DNA from: DASZIT01 sp963709665
GTDB lineage: Bacteria > Actinomycetota > Acidimicrobiia > Acidimicrobiales > RAAP-2
DNA: 64,000 nt
Direction: 5' to 3'
Assembly: GCA_963709665.1 (NCBI GenBank)
Contig: CAVPWU010000002.1
Location: 992,001 to 1,056,000, forward strand
Below the pieces are notes generated by a model that was given only the letters and a program-made list of their open reading frames with translations, did no database searches and was not told where the DNA came from. This document shows positions 35,249-45,613 of the stretch, piece after piece (the stretch's first letter is position 1; the number at the start of each line of letters is the position of its first letter). A program made the position numbers and the translations under genes.

Positions 35249-37954
35249 TCAGAGGTAGTCCTTCCGGCGCATCCACACCAGGACGAACCAACCCCAGATG
35301 GGGGGAAGGTAGGCGGTGAAGAGCCGCTGGACGAAGGTGGCGGCCACCGCATCGGTCTCGGAGATGCCGAAGGCGGTGAGGCCCAGGATCATCCCCGCCT
35401 CCACCACCCCCATTCCGCCGGGGACCGGGGACACCCCGCCCAGCATTGAGGCGAGGGTCAGCACCACCAGGAGCTCGGCCAGGCCCAGGTGGTCCCCGAA
35501 GGCGTGGAGGGCGGTCCCCAGCGCGAAGGCGATCACCAGCTGGGCCACCACGTTGCCCCCGAAGATCTCCACCAGATTGCGGGGGTGGCTGGCCAGCACC
35601 TTCAGGTGGGCCCAGACCTCGGTGGCCTTGGGCCGCACCTTCATGGCGGCGGCCCGGCGCCACCGGGGAACCATCAGGAGGAGGCCGACGGCCACCCCCA
35701 CCACCACCACGACCGCCACCAGGATCCACACCAGGTTGCTCTGGGAGCTCGATCCGTCGCTGGTCGGGGTGGTGCTCAGGTGGAACTTCCCGATGGCGAT
35801 GGGCAGGGCGATCAGGAAGAGGGCGCCCTTGACGATCCAGCTGGCGGTGGAGACCAGCACGCCGGAGCTGACGGCCAGCGTGGCGTTGTTCCCCTGCTTC
35901 TGGAAGAACCGGATCCGGGTGGCCAGGACGGCCATCGAGCCCCCGGCCAGGGCCACGAAGGTGTCGGAGAACTCGAGGGCCAGGGTGCGCCCGTACGGCA
36001 GCGGCGAGGTCACCGAGCCGACGGTGGTGATGGCGATGGCCGGATAGGCGGCCTGCGACAGGAGGAAGGTGGCGGCCACCCATGCCCAGTCGGCCCCGGT
36101 GATGGTGCTCCACGACTTGCCCACGTTCACCAGCACGGCGATGAGCGCCCACCCACCGATCAACGTGCCCGCCACCAGGGCGATGTTGATCCAGCTCACC
36201 CGGCGCGGCTCGATCAGCTTGGGGATCTCGACCCCGGCCACCCCGGCCCCCGCCACCCGGGTGTTGCCCAACAGGGCCTTCTTGCCGCGTAGCGACCGGG
36301 CGGCCACCGGGTCGAGGGCGGCCCGCTGGAGGAACGGCAGGGCGGAGGCCACGTCGGCGGTGTCGAGCACCCGCCCGGCGGCGGCGGCCGCCCGCTCCGA
36401 CCCGGCCACCAGGGCGGCGGCCGACAGGGCGGCGGCCACGTCGGCGTCGAGCTGGTCCTGGTTGGCCCGGATGGAGGACATCCGGAAGTTGACCAGGCCG
36501 GCGGTGCCGTGCTCGTCGACCATCACCGTCTCGGTGGAGATGGCCCCGTGGGCGATCTCGGCCGCCCGGAGGGCCGCCACCTGACGGAAGAGGCTCTCGA
36601 GGGCGGCGTCGTCGACCGTCCCCTCCCCGGCCGGGGGAACCGGGGGAACCTCGTCGTCCTCGGCGGGGGCCGGCTCGGGGGCGGTCGACGACCGGTCGGC
36701 CGGGGGTGCTGCCGCCTCGACGGTGGCCGGCACGGTACCCGGGTCGGGCTCCGCCCCCGGTGCCGTCTCCCCGGCGGGGATGGCCCCGTCGCCGGTGGGC
36801 AGCGCCACCTCCGGGGGGGCGGCCAGGTAGGTGGACAGCGGCCGGCCGGCCGGGGGTCGGGTGACCAGCACCGCGTCCCGGGCCGGGCCGGCGGGGCCGG
36901 CCACCACCACATCGGACACGTTGGCTCCCGCCCGCTCGGCGGCCAGGGTCAGGTAGGCCTCGTGCTCGACCTGCTGGCGCCGGGTGAGGGCCAGGGTGGG
37001 GCCCGAGTCGCGGTAGAGGAGGAACCGGAAGGTCTTGGCCAGGAGCTGGGCATCGGAGGCGTCGCGCCCGTAGACCGACACGTCGATCGGGTCCTCCCCC
37101 AGCCAACCGGTGAACCGACCCGCCCCCCACTCCTGGCGCCGGTACGGGGCCACGCCGGTGACGGTCAGGTCGAGGTCGTCGAGCAGCTGGGTCACCTCGG
37201 CCGTGGACGGCAGGCCGAGCGGCGACTGGAAGATCAGATGGACCACCGCGGTGACCCCCCAGCCCAGGGCCAGGCTGGCCAGGACGGCCAGCAGGGTGCC
37301 GCTGCCGTGCACCACGGTGACCACCGCCACCAGGATGATGACCACCTTGGTGGAGCGCTGCAGCCACCGGCTGAGGAACGGGAGCATGGCCAGGATCACC
37401 GCCACCGTGGCGGCGATCCGGGCGATGGGGAAGCTCAGGTCGACACCGTTCAACGAGGGCTCGGGCGGGCGCCCCCCGTCGGTCCCCAACAGGGCGTGGA
37501 GGCCCAGGGTGGCCACCCAGGCACCCACCCCCGCCACCAGGGCGTCACGGATCACCTCCCACCGCCGGGACAGGAGCGCCACCACCGCCAGGGTGATGAG
37601 GACCCCCACCGTCCCGGCCCACCAGATGGCGGTGATCGCCCAGCTCACCCCGTCGGGCGCCGAGTGCAGGAAGGTGGTGATCTGCTTGTCGGCGTGGGCA
37701 CCGGCCTTGACGGCCAGCCAGCACAGCAGCACGGCCAGTACCGCCAGCGCCACCCGGACCCCGTCGGAACCCCGTCGTCGGGTCTGGCCGTCACCCCTGG
37801 GTGCGAACAGCAGCGAACGCCAGGTCAGGCCGGACTTGTGCCGTCGGGCTCCGGCCGGAGGGCCGACCGGGGAGGTGACGGGGGTGGTGGCGGCCGGAGG
37901 GCCGGCGTGGCGATCCCGGGCCGGTGCGGGACTCTGGCCGGGCTGTACGTTCAT
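35249..37954 (-). CDS. Pseudokinase-flippase fusion (UPF0104/LPG-synthase-like membrane domain)
   Basis: The 901-residue protein has three parts. Residues 65-245 are a membrane region of about six segments. Residues 270-555 resemble an ABC1/RIO-like kinase fold, but the catalytic loop reads HGAISTETVMVD (469-480), with Val where the metal-binding Asn should be, and DFG is replaced by VNF (488-490), so it is probably inactive. Residues 588-895 form the UPF0104/MprF-flippase-like domain ending GGVSPVPGGMGVVEAG and a final basic KDYL tail. A Pro/Ala/Glu insert (380-445) interrupts the kinase lobe. It may move a lipid or lipid-linked sugar under control of the pseudokinase; the substrate is unknown. 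Confidence 0.8.
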   Translation of the reverse strand: MNVQPGQSPAPARDRHAGPPAATTPVTSPVGPPAGARRHKSGLTWRSLLFAPRGDGQTRRRGSDGVRVALAVLAVLLCWLAVKAGAHADKQITTFLHSAPDGVSWAITAIWWAGTVGVLITLAVVALLSRRWEVIRDALVAGVGAWVATLGLHALLGTDGGRPPEPSLNGVDLSFPIARIAATVAVILAMLPFLSRWLQRSTKVVIILVAVVTVVHGSGTLLAVLASLALGWGVTAVVHLIFQSPLGLPSTAEVTQLLDDLDLTVTGVAPYRRQEWGAGRFTGWLGEDPIDVSVYGRDASDAQLLAKTFRFLLYRDSGPTLALTRRQQVEHEAYLTLAAERAGANVSDVVVAGPAGPARDAVLVTRPPAGRPLSTYLAAPPEVALPTGDGAIPAGETAPGAEPDPGTVPATVEAAAPPADRSSTAPEPAPAEDDEVPPVPPAGEGTVDDAALESLFRQVAALRAAEIAHGAISTETVMVDEHGTAGLVNFRMSSIRANQDQLDADVAAALSAAALVAGSERAAAAAGRVLDTADVASALPFLQRAALDPVAARSLRGKKALLGNTRVAGAGVAGVEIPKLIEPRRVSWINIALVAGTLIGGWALIAVLVNVGKSWSTITGADWAWVAATFLLSQAAYPAIAITTVGSVTSPLPYGRTLALEFSDTFVALAGGSMAVLATRIRFFQKQGNNATLAVSSGVLVSTASWIVKGALFLIALPIAIGKFHLSTTPTSDGSSSQSNLVWILVAVVVVVGVAVGLLLMVPRWRRAAAMKVRPKATEVWAHLKVLASHPRNLVEIFGGNVVAQLVIAFALGTALHAFGDHLGLAELLVVLTLASMLGGVSPVPGGMGVVEAGMILGLTAFGISETDAVAATFVQRLFTAYLPPIWGWFVLVWMRRKDYL

Positions 37955-38012
37955 ACGAGGCGCCAGGTTACGGGCAACGCCGGCGCCCGGGCGCCATGCC
38001 CACCGGGACCGG

Positions 38013-40014
38013 TCAGCCGACCGGCGAGCCGTAGAAGGGGGCGTCCCCGAAGGCGAAGATGCCGCCGTCCGCCGCCACCATCCAGTAGCCGCCCCCGTCG
38101 GCGGTGGTGGCCATCCCCACCACCGGCCGGTTCAGGACCAGGCTGCCGGTGGAGCCGTAGAAGGGGGCGTCCCCGAAGGAGAAGATGCCGCCGTCCGCCG
38201 CCACCAGACGGTACCCCCCGCCGTCCGGCGAGCGGGACATCCCCACCACCGGCTGGTTGAGGTGGGCACTGCCCATCGAGCCGTAGAACCCGGCGTCGCC
38301 GAAGGCGAAGATGCCGCCGTCCGCCGCCACCAGCCAGTACCCCCCGCCGTCGGGGGTGGCGGTCATCCCCACCACCGGCTGGTTGAGGTGGATGCTCCCG
38401 GTGGATCCGTGGAAGACGGCGTCGCCGTAGGAGAACACCCCGCCGTCGCTGGCCACCATCCAGTAGCCCCGGTCGTCCGCGGTGGAGACCATGCCGACCA
38501 CCGGTTTGTTGAGGACCAGGTCGCCGGTGGACCCGTAGAAGGCGGCGTCACCGAAGGAGAAGATGCCACCGTCCCCGGCCACCTCCCAGTAGCCCTGGCC
38601 GTCGGCCGTCGACGCCAGCCCCACGATCGGCCGGTTGAGCGGCTGACCACCCATCGACCCGTAGTCGACGGCGTCACCGAAGCGGTAGATCGCGCCGTCG
38701 GCGCCGGCCAGCCAGTAGCCCTTGGCGTCGTGGGAGGCGGCCATCCCCACCACCGGGGCGGTCACCTGGTCGGAGAGGGTGAACCAGTCGGACTTCAGGC
38801 CGACGTCGGAGGCGAACTGGTCCCCGGTCAGCTGCACGCTTCCGCTCGACCCCACCAGGGTCAGGGCGGTCACCCGGCCACCCCAGTCCCCCAGCCCGTT
38901 GCGGGCGGTGATGTCCATCGACTCGTAGGTACCCAACTGGGGCCAGTTCCCTTCGAGGGTGGCGGCGGACACGGTGGTCGTCCAGGTGTGGTTGGGGTTG
39001 CACGCCTGCGGAAGGCAGATCGAGTCCCCGGTGTCGACCACGCCCGGGAAGCCCGGAGGGCTGCTGGTGCCCGGGTCGGTGTAGCCCCCGGTGGACGCCG
39101 AGTACTGGGTGGCCGCCACCGCCCCCCCGGGGAACTCCATCACCTGGCCGGCGGTGTCGGCGACCGCCTGGTTGGAGACGGCGGTCTCGTTGGCCGTCCC
39201 CCGGTAGGTCTGGCACTCGAGGTCGCAGATGTCGGCGTAGCCGTAGGAGTTGAGGGTGGCGAGGGCGTAGGAGCGGGCCGCCACCGCCTGGGCCTCGAGC
39301 TCCTGGAACCCCCACGCCTCACCCTGCGGTCCCGGCCCGCCCAGGCTCCCCCAACCCGAGGGGGACTCGTTGGGGACCACGCCCGCCACGTACGCCTCGA
39401 GGGGCAGGGTGTTGACGGTCCGGGCGGAGCCGCCGACCATGATCCCGATCAGGCTGCCCGGAACGGTGAGGTTGCCCGCCGCCTGGCAGAGCTGGAGGTC
39501 GGCGCTCCCGCGGGACCGCCGCCGGCGTTGCGACGCTGGTCGTGCCGACCGGCTGCCATCCCCCCGCCCCCGCGCAGCTCGAGGAGGTGAAGACGTCGAA
39601 CCCGGTGCCGGCGGCGTCCGGGACCATCTCGGCGGCGGTCACCGAACCGCCGACCACGCCGGGCAGCGTGAAGCCGGAGGTCGACGTCACGATGATCGAG
39701 TTGCCGTCGTTCTCGGTGAGGAGCACCCGGATGGTGGCCGGTGCCGAGCTGTCGGTGGTGAGGGTGGTGTTCCCGTAGTAGTGGGAGACGATCGACTGGT
39801 ACGGGGTCTGGGCCACCGCGTAGCCCAGGGCACCCCACTGGCCCATCCCGTGCCCGTGCCCGTACCCGTGGCCGGTCAGGGCCACCGAGGAGGGGGCGGC
39901 CACCGCCGGGGTGGCGGCCGCTCCGAGCCCGGTCAGCGTGGCGACCACCGCCAGCACCGCCAGGCCGGCGGCGCGCCGGGGGGATCGCACCGGTGTGGTT
40001 GGTCGTCCGTGCAC
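38013..40014 (-). CDS. Secreted SpoIID-domain protein with six FGDA repeats, one frameshift
   Basis: After a signal peptide (about residues 12-40, ending AVAAPSS) comes a SpoIID/LytB-like domain (GHGYGHGHGMGQWGALGYA; LEAYVAGVVPNESP; AQAVAARSYALA), the fold of amidase enhancers and peptidoglycan lytic enzymes. The C-terminal 250 residues are six repeats of about 42 residues with DGGIFAFGDAxFYGS and PVVGM cores, probably a beta-propeller. One extra base at about 39507-39514 breaks the frame; removing it gives 666 residues. GTG start with GGGAG before it. It is paired with the next gene, which has the same C-terminal module. Confidence 0.82.
38020..38760 (-). repeat. Six 126-bp coding repeats (FGDA module, copy A)
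   Basis: Six units of about 42 codons share DGGxFxFGDAxFYGSxG...LNxPVVGM. DNA identity between units is high, so they may recombine or expand. Confidence 0.85.
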
Positions 40015-40076
40015 GGTGCTCCCGAGACTACGTCGGCCCCACCCCGAACGGGCTGACCCCCCCGAGCCCGGCCCGG

Positions 40077-42338
40077 TCAGTCCGAGTTGTCGTTGGCCTG
40101 GGCGAACAGCTGGGGCAGTGACCCGTAGAACCCGGCGCTGCCGAAGGCGAACAGCCCCCCGTCGGCCGCCGCCATCCAGTACCCGGTCCCGCGCGGGGCC
40201 ACCGCGATGGCCACCACCGGCAGCACCAGGTTCAGACTCCCGGTGGAGCCGTAGAACGGGGCCCCCCCGAAGGAGAAGATGCCGCCGTCGGAGGCCACCA
40301 GCCAGTAGCCGTGACCGGGGTCGGCGGCCATGCCCACCACCGGCCGGTTGAGGTGCTGGCCGCCCATGGATCCGTAGAAGCCGGCGTCGCCGAAGGCGAA
40401 CAGGCCGCCGTCGGAGGCCACCATCCAGTACCCGTGGCCGGTCGGGGTGGAGGCGATCCCCACCACCGGCTGGTTCAGGGTGATGCTGCCGGTCGACCCG
40501 TAGAAGTGGGCGTCTCCGAAGGCGAAGATGCCACCGTCGGAGGCCACCTCCCAGTAGCCGTGGCCGTCCGGGGTGGCGGCCATGCCCACGATGGGTCGGT
40601 TGAGGGGCTGGCCGCCCATCGAGCCGTAGAAGCCGGCGTCGCCGAAGGCGAACAGGCCGCCGTCGGAGGCCACCTCCCAGTAGCCACGACCGTCACCGGT
40701 CGACGCCATCCCCACGATGGGACGGTTGAGGGGCTGGCCGCCCATCGACCCGTAGAAGTGGGCGTCGCCGAAGGCGAACAGGCCGCCGTCGGAGGCGACG
40801 TTCCAGTAGCCCTGTCCGTCGCCGGTGGCGGCCATGCCCACGATGGGCTGGTCGAGGTGGGCGGGGCCGGGCTGGTTGAGGACGCCGGTCAGCTGCGGGT
40901 TCTGGTGGAACATCGGCCACGAGCGATTGCCCAGGCTGTGGCCGGTCGACCCGGCGATCTCGTAGTGCTGGATGATGCCGGCGTTGGCGGCGTCGTACCC
41001 GGCGATGGTGATCCCGATGCTCCCGTTGGGGTCGATGGTGACCAGCGGGGAGTTCTGGAGCCCCACCGTGCCGCTCCCCAGCACCGATACCAGCTGGCCG
41101 CTGCGTCCGTCGAAGATCTCGAGGCCGTCGGTGGTGGGCACCAGGACGTCGTTGTAGCCGCCACCGGTGAGGTCGGCGGTCACCACACCGCCGATGATCC
41201 GGCCCGGGGTGGCCTGGGGCCAGCCGGGCAGTGCGGTGCCGTTGGTGCCGTTGAGCGCCCAGACCAGGCCGCCGGAGCCGGTGTCGACCCCCTCCACCAC
41301 CGAGATGTTGCCGTTCCCCTCGGTGTCGCCGAGCGCGGGGCTCGAGGCGGTGTTACCACCCAGGTTGGTCTGCCAGGCGATGCCGCAGCCCATGGTCAGC
41401 CCGATCAGCAGGTTGGAGTCGGAGGTGCCCGGATAGTAGGACCCGGTGCCGATGGCGATGCCGGTGGCGCCGCCCCCGAGGAAGTTCCCGACCGCCGGTG
41501 AGGAGTCGATCGTCTGGTTGAAGTCCTGATCGCACAGGAGGTTGCCGCCGGTCCCGAGAATCCGGACGTGGCCCCCGGCGGTGTAGGTCTGGCCGTAGGC
41601 CAGGCCCGGCGACGAGTCACCCCCCTCCACCACCTCGTTCCCGACCAGCGACGGGGTGGAGAAGCTGCTGTCGGCGGTGAAGAAGGGCCAGCCCGGCAGC
41701 ACACCCCCGCTGGCGGCGTTGAAGGCGTACTGGTTCTGCCCCAGGGACGGTGCGGTGACGCCGGTCACGCCGTCCATGGTGCCGACGGCCATCGAGGCCT
41801 GGACGCCGTAGTTCCCGTTGGGGTCGGTAGCGTTGGCCCCCCAGATCTGCTGGCCCGAGCTGTTGAAGGCGAAGTAGCCGCCCACCCGGGCGTTGGCGGC
41901 GTTGCCCGCCCCGACATAGACGTTGTCACGACCGCCGGCCGACAGCGGGGCCGCCGAGGGGGTCGAGTCGATGGGGGCCCCTCCGGTATGGGCGGGCCAG
42001 CCACCGGGGGCCTGACCGTTGGAGAGGTGGAAGGCCCAGAGGGTGCCGGTGCGGTCGCCGACCACCACCGAGGGTCCCCCGCCGTCGAGGGTGGCCACCG
42101 ACGGGGAGGACTGCCCGATGGGGGCACCGTTGTCGGGCAGGACCTGCTGCCACACCAGGGCGGTGGCCAGCCCGTGAGGGGTGGCGGCACCGGCCGGCGC
42201 CGTCGTGGCGGTCACCGCCAGACCGGGGAGGGTCGCCGCCATCACCACGGCGCCGGTGATCGCCATCCGGACCGGACGGCGCCGGGCGCCCCCCGTGGAG
42301 CCCGGCCGACTGTTCCTCTCCCTCACCCCGTGACCCAT
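40077..42338 (-). CDS. Secreted beta-propeller protein with six FGDA repeats
   Basis: The 753-residue protein has a signal peptide (residues 20-50, ending APAGAATP), a region of about 440 residues with FG-GAP/PQQ-like propeller repeats (SSPSVATLDGGGPSVVVGD, SSPAVGNFLGGG, SSPALGDTEGNG, GGVVTADLTGGG), and a C-terminal module of six repeats like the one in the neighbouring SpoIID gene (DGGLFAFGDAGFYGS). It carries no catalytic motif and is probably an extracellular binding or structural protein. The ATG follows GAAGGGGAG. Divergent from a membrane protein gene. Confidence 0.8.
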   Translation of the reverse strand: MGHGVRERNSRPGSTGGARRRPVRMAITGAVVMAATLPGLAVTATTAPAGAATPHGLATALVWQQVLPDNGAPIGQSSPSVATLDGGGPSVVVGDRTGTLWAFHLSNGQAPGGWPAHTGGAPIDSTPSAAPLSAGGRDNVYVGAGNAANARVGGYFAFNSSGQQIWGANATDPNGNYGVQASMAVGTMDGVTGVTAPSLGQNQYAFNAASGGVLPGWPFFTADSSFSTPSLVGNEVVEGGDSSPGLAYGQTYTAGGHVRILGTGGNLLCDQDFNQTIDSSPAVGNFLGGGATGIAIGTGSYYPGTSDSNLLIGLTMGCGIAWQTNLGGNTASSPALGDTEGNGNISVVEGVDTGSGGLVWALNGTNGTALPGWPQATPGRIIGGVVTADLTGGGYNDVLVPTTDGLEIFDGRSGQLVSVLGSGTVGLQNSPLVTIDPNGSIGITIAGYDAANAGIIQHYEIAGSTGHSLGNRSWPMFHQNPQLTGVLNQPGPAHLDQPIVGMAATGDGQGYWNVASDGGLFAFGDAHFYGSMGGQPLNRPIVGMASTGDGRGYWEVASDGGLFAFGDAGFYGSMGGQPLNRPIVGMAATPDGHGYWEVASDGGIFAFGDAHFYGSTGSITLNQPVVGIASTPTGHGYWMVASDGGLFAFGDAGFYGSMGGQHLNRPVVGMAADPGHGYWLVASDGGIFSFGGAPFYGSTGSLNLVLPVVAIAVAPRGTGYWMAAADGGLFAFGSAGFYGSLPQLFAQANDNSD
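40110..40870 (-). repeat. Six 126-bp coding repeats (FGDA module, copy B)
   Basis: Six units with the same period as copy A; two adjacent units differ at only a few bases, pointing to recent duplication or gene conversion. Confidence 0.85.
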
Positions 42339-42552
42339 GAACTCCCCTTCGTCGGTTGGTGGACCGGATGCGCTCGCACGTCCGGACCTCGTCGGTTCAC
42401 CGGGGCAAGTATCGGCACAACTGACGACGATCTGTACGTCGGTCGCCGGATTCGGCCGGACCTCCGGTGGTTCCCGGCGCTTCCCAGCGCTCCCCAGCAC
42501 CGGGCACCCCCCCCCGCTCCCCGGCATACCCGTGGTCCGGGCCGACGGTCGG

Positions 42553-42558
42553 TACCCT
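42553..42558 (+). promoter_or_regulatory. -10 hexamer of the polytopic membrane protein gene
   Basis: TACCCT ends 7 nt before ATG 42566, the leaderless layout seen at several genes here, and supports that ATG as the start. Confidence 0.45.
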
Positions 42559-42565
42559 GGCCGCC

Positions 42566-44355
42566 ATGGCGACACCCCCCGACGGGAGCCTCCCCCCGGA
42601 CGCCCCCCGTCGGCGGGGGGGCGGCGGCTCCCCGACCCCGTCCCCTGGGCACTGGCGGCGGTCACCCTGGTGCTGCGCCTGGTCACGGCGGCGTCCGGTC
42701 CCACCGACTGGGACTCCGCCCAGTACGCCTCGGCACTCCGCCACTTCGACGTCCGGCACGGACAGCCCCAGCCCCCCGGGTACTGGCTCTACGTGGAAGC
42801 CGGCCGGTGGGTGGCGCGGCTGACCGGGCTCGGCGCCATCCACAGCATGGTGCTGATCTCGGCGGTGGCCTCCGCCGCCGCGGTGGGATGGACGGCGGTG
42901 GCGGGACGGGCCATGGGCGGGCGGTGGCTGGGCGTCGCCGCCGGCGCGGTGGTGGCCACCTCGCCGTTCGTGTGGTTCAGCGGCTCGATCGTGGCCACCT
43001 ACTCCTTCGACGCCCTGGCCTGCGCCCTCCTGATGGTGCTGGCCTGGGACGCCCGACCCGGGAGCTGGCACGGCCTGTGGGCGGTGGTGGCCCTCGGCCT
43101 CCTCACCGGCTTCCGGCAGTCGATCATCCAGGCCTTCGCCATCCTGGCCCTGCTGGCGGTGGTGGGCTCCACCCGCACGGTGGGCCGGGCGATGGCCACG
43201 GTGGGGGCCGGCGCGGTGGCGGTGGCCGTCTGGTTCGTGCCCATGGTGCTCCAACAGCCGGGCGGACTGTCGGCCTGGGCACGGGCCACCCACGCCGAGA
43301 CGGTGGGGGCCTTCCAGGTGACCTCGGTGCTCGACCATGCGGCCGGCGGTCGAACCAACCTGGGGATCTTCTCCGCCGTCACCGTGGTCGCCCTGGCCCC
43401 GGTGGCCGTTCTGACCGTTCTGGCCCTGGTGGCCCTGGTCGTCCGCCGGCTGGTGCGGGGTGGGGCGCCGGCGACGGGCGCCGGCGACGGGACCGCAGGG
43501 GGCGAGATGTCCTCGGGGCGCTGGGCGAGGACCTGGTACCAGGGCCGGACCGCCGTCCTGACCGCCGCCATCGTGCCGCCGGTCGCCATCGTGGCCCTGG
43601 TGCAGTTCGCCAAGGGCGGGTACGTGCTGGCCTACCTCCCGGCGGCGGTGATCGCTCTCCTCCTGCCGGTGGCCGCCCTGACCCGACGGGCCGGGCGACC
43701 CCGGGTCCGGGCCCATGCCGCCCATGCCGCCCGGGACGGCCGATCGGCCTCGACGGCCTGGGCGGTGGTGGCGTCGGTCGGGGTGGCGGCGGTGGTCCTG
43801 CTCGGCGCCCAGCGGTTCGTGAGCGGTGCCGGGGTCCTGCCCCAGCGGCAGCTCCGCGCCACCGGTGGACTGTGGCTCCAGCAACCCCGGTACCAGGCCC
43901 CCTACGACGACACCCGGTCAACCATCCGGTCCGCCGACGCCATCGACGCCGCCCTGGTGGCGCTGCGGCCGTCGATCGACCCCACCCGGGACGTGGTGCT
44001 GTTCAACACGGTGGACGGCGGCGACACCATCTACCGCAACGCCGGGTGGGCCCTCCCCGGGGTACGGGTCGCCCTGGTCCAGCCGGGCACGCTGCTCTAC
44101 AACGAGCAGGGTGGGGCCCTCTACTACGCCACCGGCACCACGGTGGCCGCCGGGCCGTCAGGCACGGTGTTCCTGGTCGCCTCCCCCGCCCTCCCCGGAC
44201 TGGCCGCCCTCACCGCCGAGGGGTACGCCCTCCCGGTGTCCACTCCGCTGCCCATCGGCGGCTACCGGGTCTGGCGCCTGCTCCCCGGCACCTCCGTCCT
44301 GGGGGTGCACACGGTGGCTCGAGCCGGGCCCCGGCCCCTCGGGACCGGGCTGTGA
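42566..44355 (+). CDS. Polytopic membrane protein (glycosyltransferase 39/PMT-like topology), one probable indel
   Basis: The protein has about ten hydrophobic segments and an early DWDSAQYASAL, placed like the acidic first-loop motif of GT-C (lipid-sugar-dependent) glycosyltransferases, then a C-terminal extracytoplasmic domain of about 170 residues. The long frame itself has no convincing start. ATG 42566 (MATPPDGSLPPDAPRRRG) lies 7 nt after TACCCT, and adding one G to the G7 run at 42615-42621 joins it to LPDPVPWALAAVTLVLRLV, giving 596 residues. Without repair a GTG near 42533 is the alternative start. It is convergent with the polysaccharide locus and may feed it sugars; the enzyme class is a topology-based guess. 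Confidence 0.65.
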
Positions 44356-44394
44356 CCCCCGACCCCGGGCCCCGGGCGCCGAGGACTCTGACCC

Positions 44395-45585
44395 TCAGGC
44401 GGTGACCGACCGGCGGCCAGCGGTGACCACCGACTCCAGGAAGGTGGCGTACCGGTCGGTGACCACCGGCCAACGGAACCGCCCGTCCACGTAGGCCCGG
44501 CCCCGGGCCCCGAGGGTGGCGGCCAGGTCGGGGTCGCCGACCAGCCGCTCCACCGCCACCTCGAACTCGCCGTAACCGTCGTAGGGCAGGCCCCCACCGG
44601 ACCGGAGGCAGTGCTCGGTGGTCGGTCCACAGGCGGCGTTGACCATCACCGGGGTCCGGGCGCTCCATGCCTCCACCACCACCAGCGAGAAGGCCTCCCA
44701 TCGCGACGGGGAGACCAGGGCGGTGGCCCGCCGGAGCAGCTCCCACTTGGCCGCCTCCGACACCGGTCCCAGCACGTCCACGGACGGGTGGGGGTCGGGC
44801 GCCTCCACCACCGGGCCGGCGAACACCAGGCGCAGCGGTCCGGGGTGGCGCTCCCGGTAGGCGGTGAACATGGAGGCCAGGGTGAGTGAGCCCTTGTGCC
44901 GGTCGACCCGACCCAGGCAGAGGAGGAAGGGGTCGTCGGGCGGGACGAACCCGTCGAGCTCCCCGTCGTCGGGTGGATCCTCCACGCCCAGCCCCAGCAG
45001 CAGCTGGTGGTGGGAGGCCACCGGGAAGGTCCGCTGCACCAGCTGGCGCTCGGCCGCCGTCTGGAAGACCAGCCCGTCGGCCGCCTCGAAGACGGGCGGG
45101 AAGACCGGGAGGTGGAGGGCGGGCTCGTCATGGGCGGCGGGGTGGAGCACGGTCGGGGCCCGCACCCGCCCGATCACCCGGACCGTCGGCCAGTAGAGGT
45201 AGGGGTAGAAGACGACCACGTCGGCGTCGGACGCCATGGCCGCCTCGGCCACCGCCGGGGTGACCGGACCCTGGAGGTCGAGCCAGCGGTCGGCGTCGGC
45301 CGGCGACGCCCCGGACGGGTCGGCCAGCAGGGAGGCGGACAGCGGATGGAAGGACGGATGGCGCCCGGCCGCCGACCGGAACCGGCGGACCCGGACCCCG
45401 CCGATTGCCTCCTCGCCCTCCGGGTAGACGTCGTCCCAGGTCACGAAGTCCTCGGCACAGCTGGTCAGGACCTCGACCTCCCAGCCGGGACGGGCCGCCA
45501 GGTGCTCGGCGAACTTCCGGGCCGCCGTCTCGGCACCGCCCACGATGGCGGGCCCGTAGCGGGGGACGACGAAGGCGACCTTCAC
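44395..45585 (-). CDS. Glycosyltransferase family 4, type A (1)
   Basis: The 396-residue GT-B enzyme opens MKVAFVVPRYGPAIVGGAET and has the retaining-GT EX7E motif in EAFSLVVVE, plus CLGRVDRHKGSL for the donor domain. It probably adds a nucleotide-sugar-derived residue to a surface glycan; donor and linkage unknown. It is the last gene of the exporter run and a paralogue of the gene at 51882-53130 (same TSCA...W and HPAAHDEPAL signatures). A 28-bp gap separates it from the preceding glycosyltransferase. Confidence 0.9.
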   Translation of the reverse strand: MKVAFVVPRYGPAIVGGAETAARKFAEHLAARPGWEVEVLTSCAEDFVTWDDVYPEGEEAIGGVRVRRFRSAAGRHPSFHPLSASLLADPSGASPADADRWLDLQGPVTPAVAEAAMASDADVVVFYPYLYWPTVRVIGRVRAPTVLHPAAHDEPALHLPVFPPVFEAADGLVFQTAAERQLVQRTFPVASHHQLLLGLGVEDPPDDGELDGFVPPDDPFLLCLGRVDRHKGSLTLASMFTAYRERHPGPLRLVFAGPVVEAPDPHPSVDVLGPVSEAAKWELLRRATALVSPSRWEAFSLVVVEAWSARTPVMVNAACGPTTEHCLRSGGGLPYDGYGEFEVAVERLVGDPDLAATLGARGRAYVDGRFRWPVVTDRYATFLESVVTAGRRSVTA

Positions 45586-45613
45586 GGCGACCGTCGGAGG
45601 TCGCCCGGGGCGG

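Noticed and set aside
38020..40870. Regular 126-bp repeats that might look like an array
   Set aside because: The units are contiguous and in frame, with no spacers, and encode the FGDA protein repeats, so this is not CRISPR.
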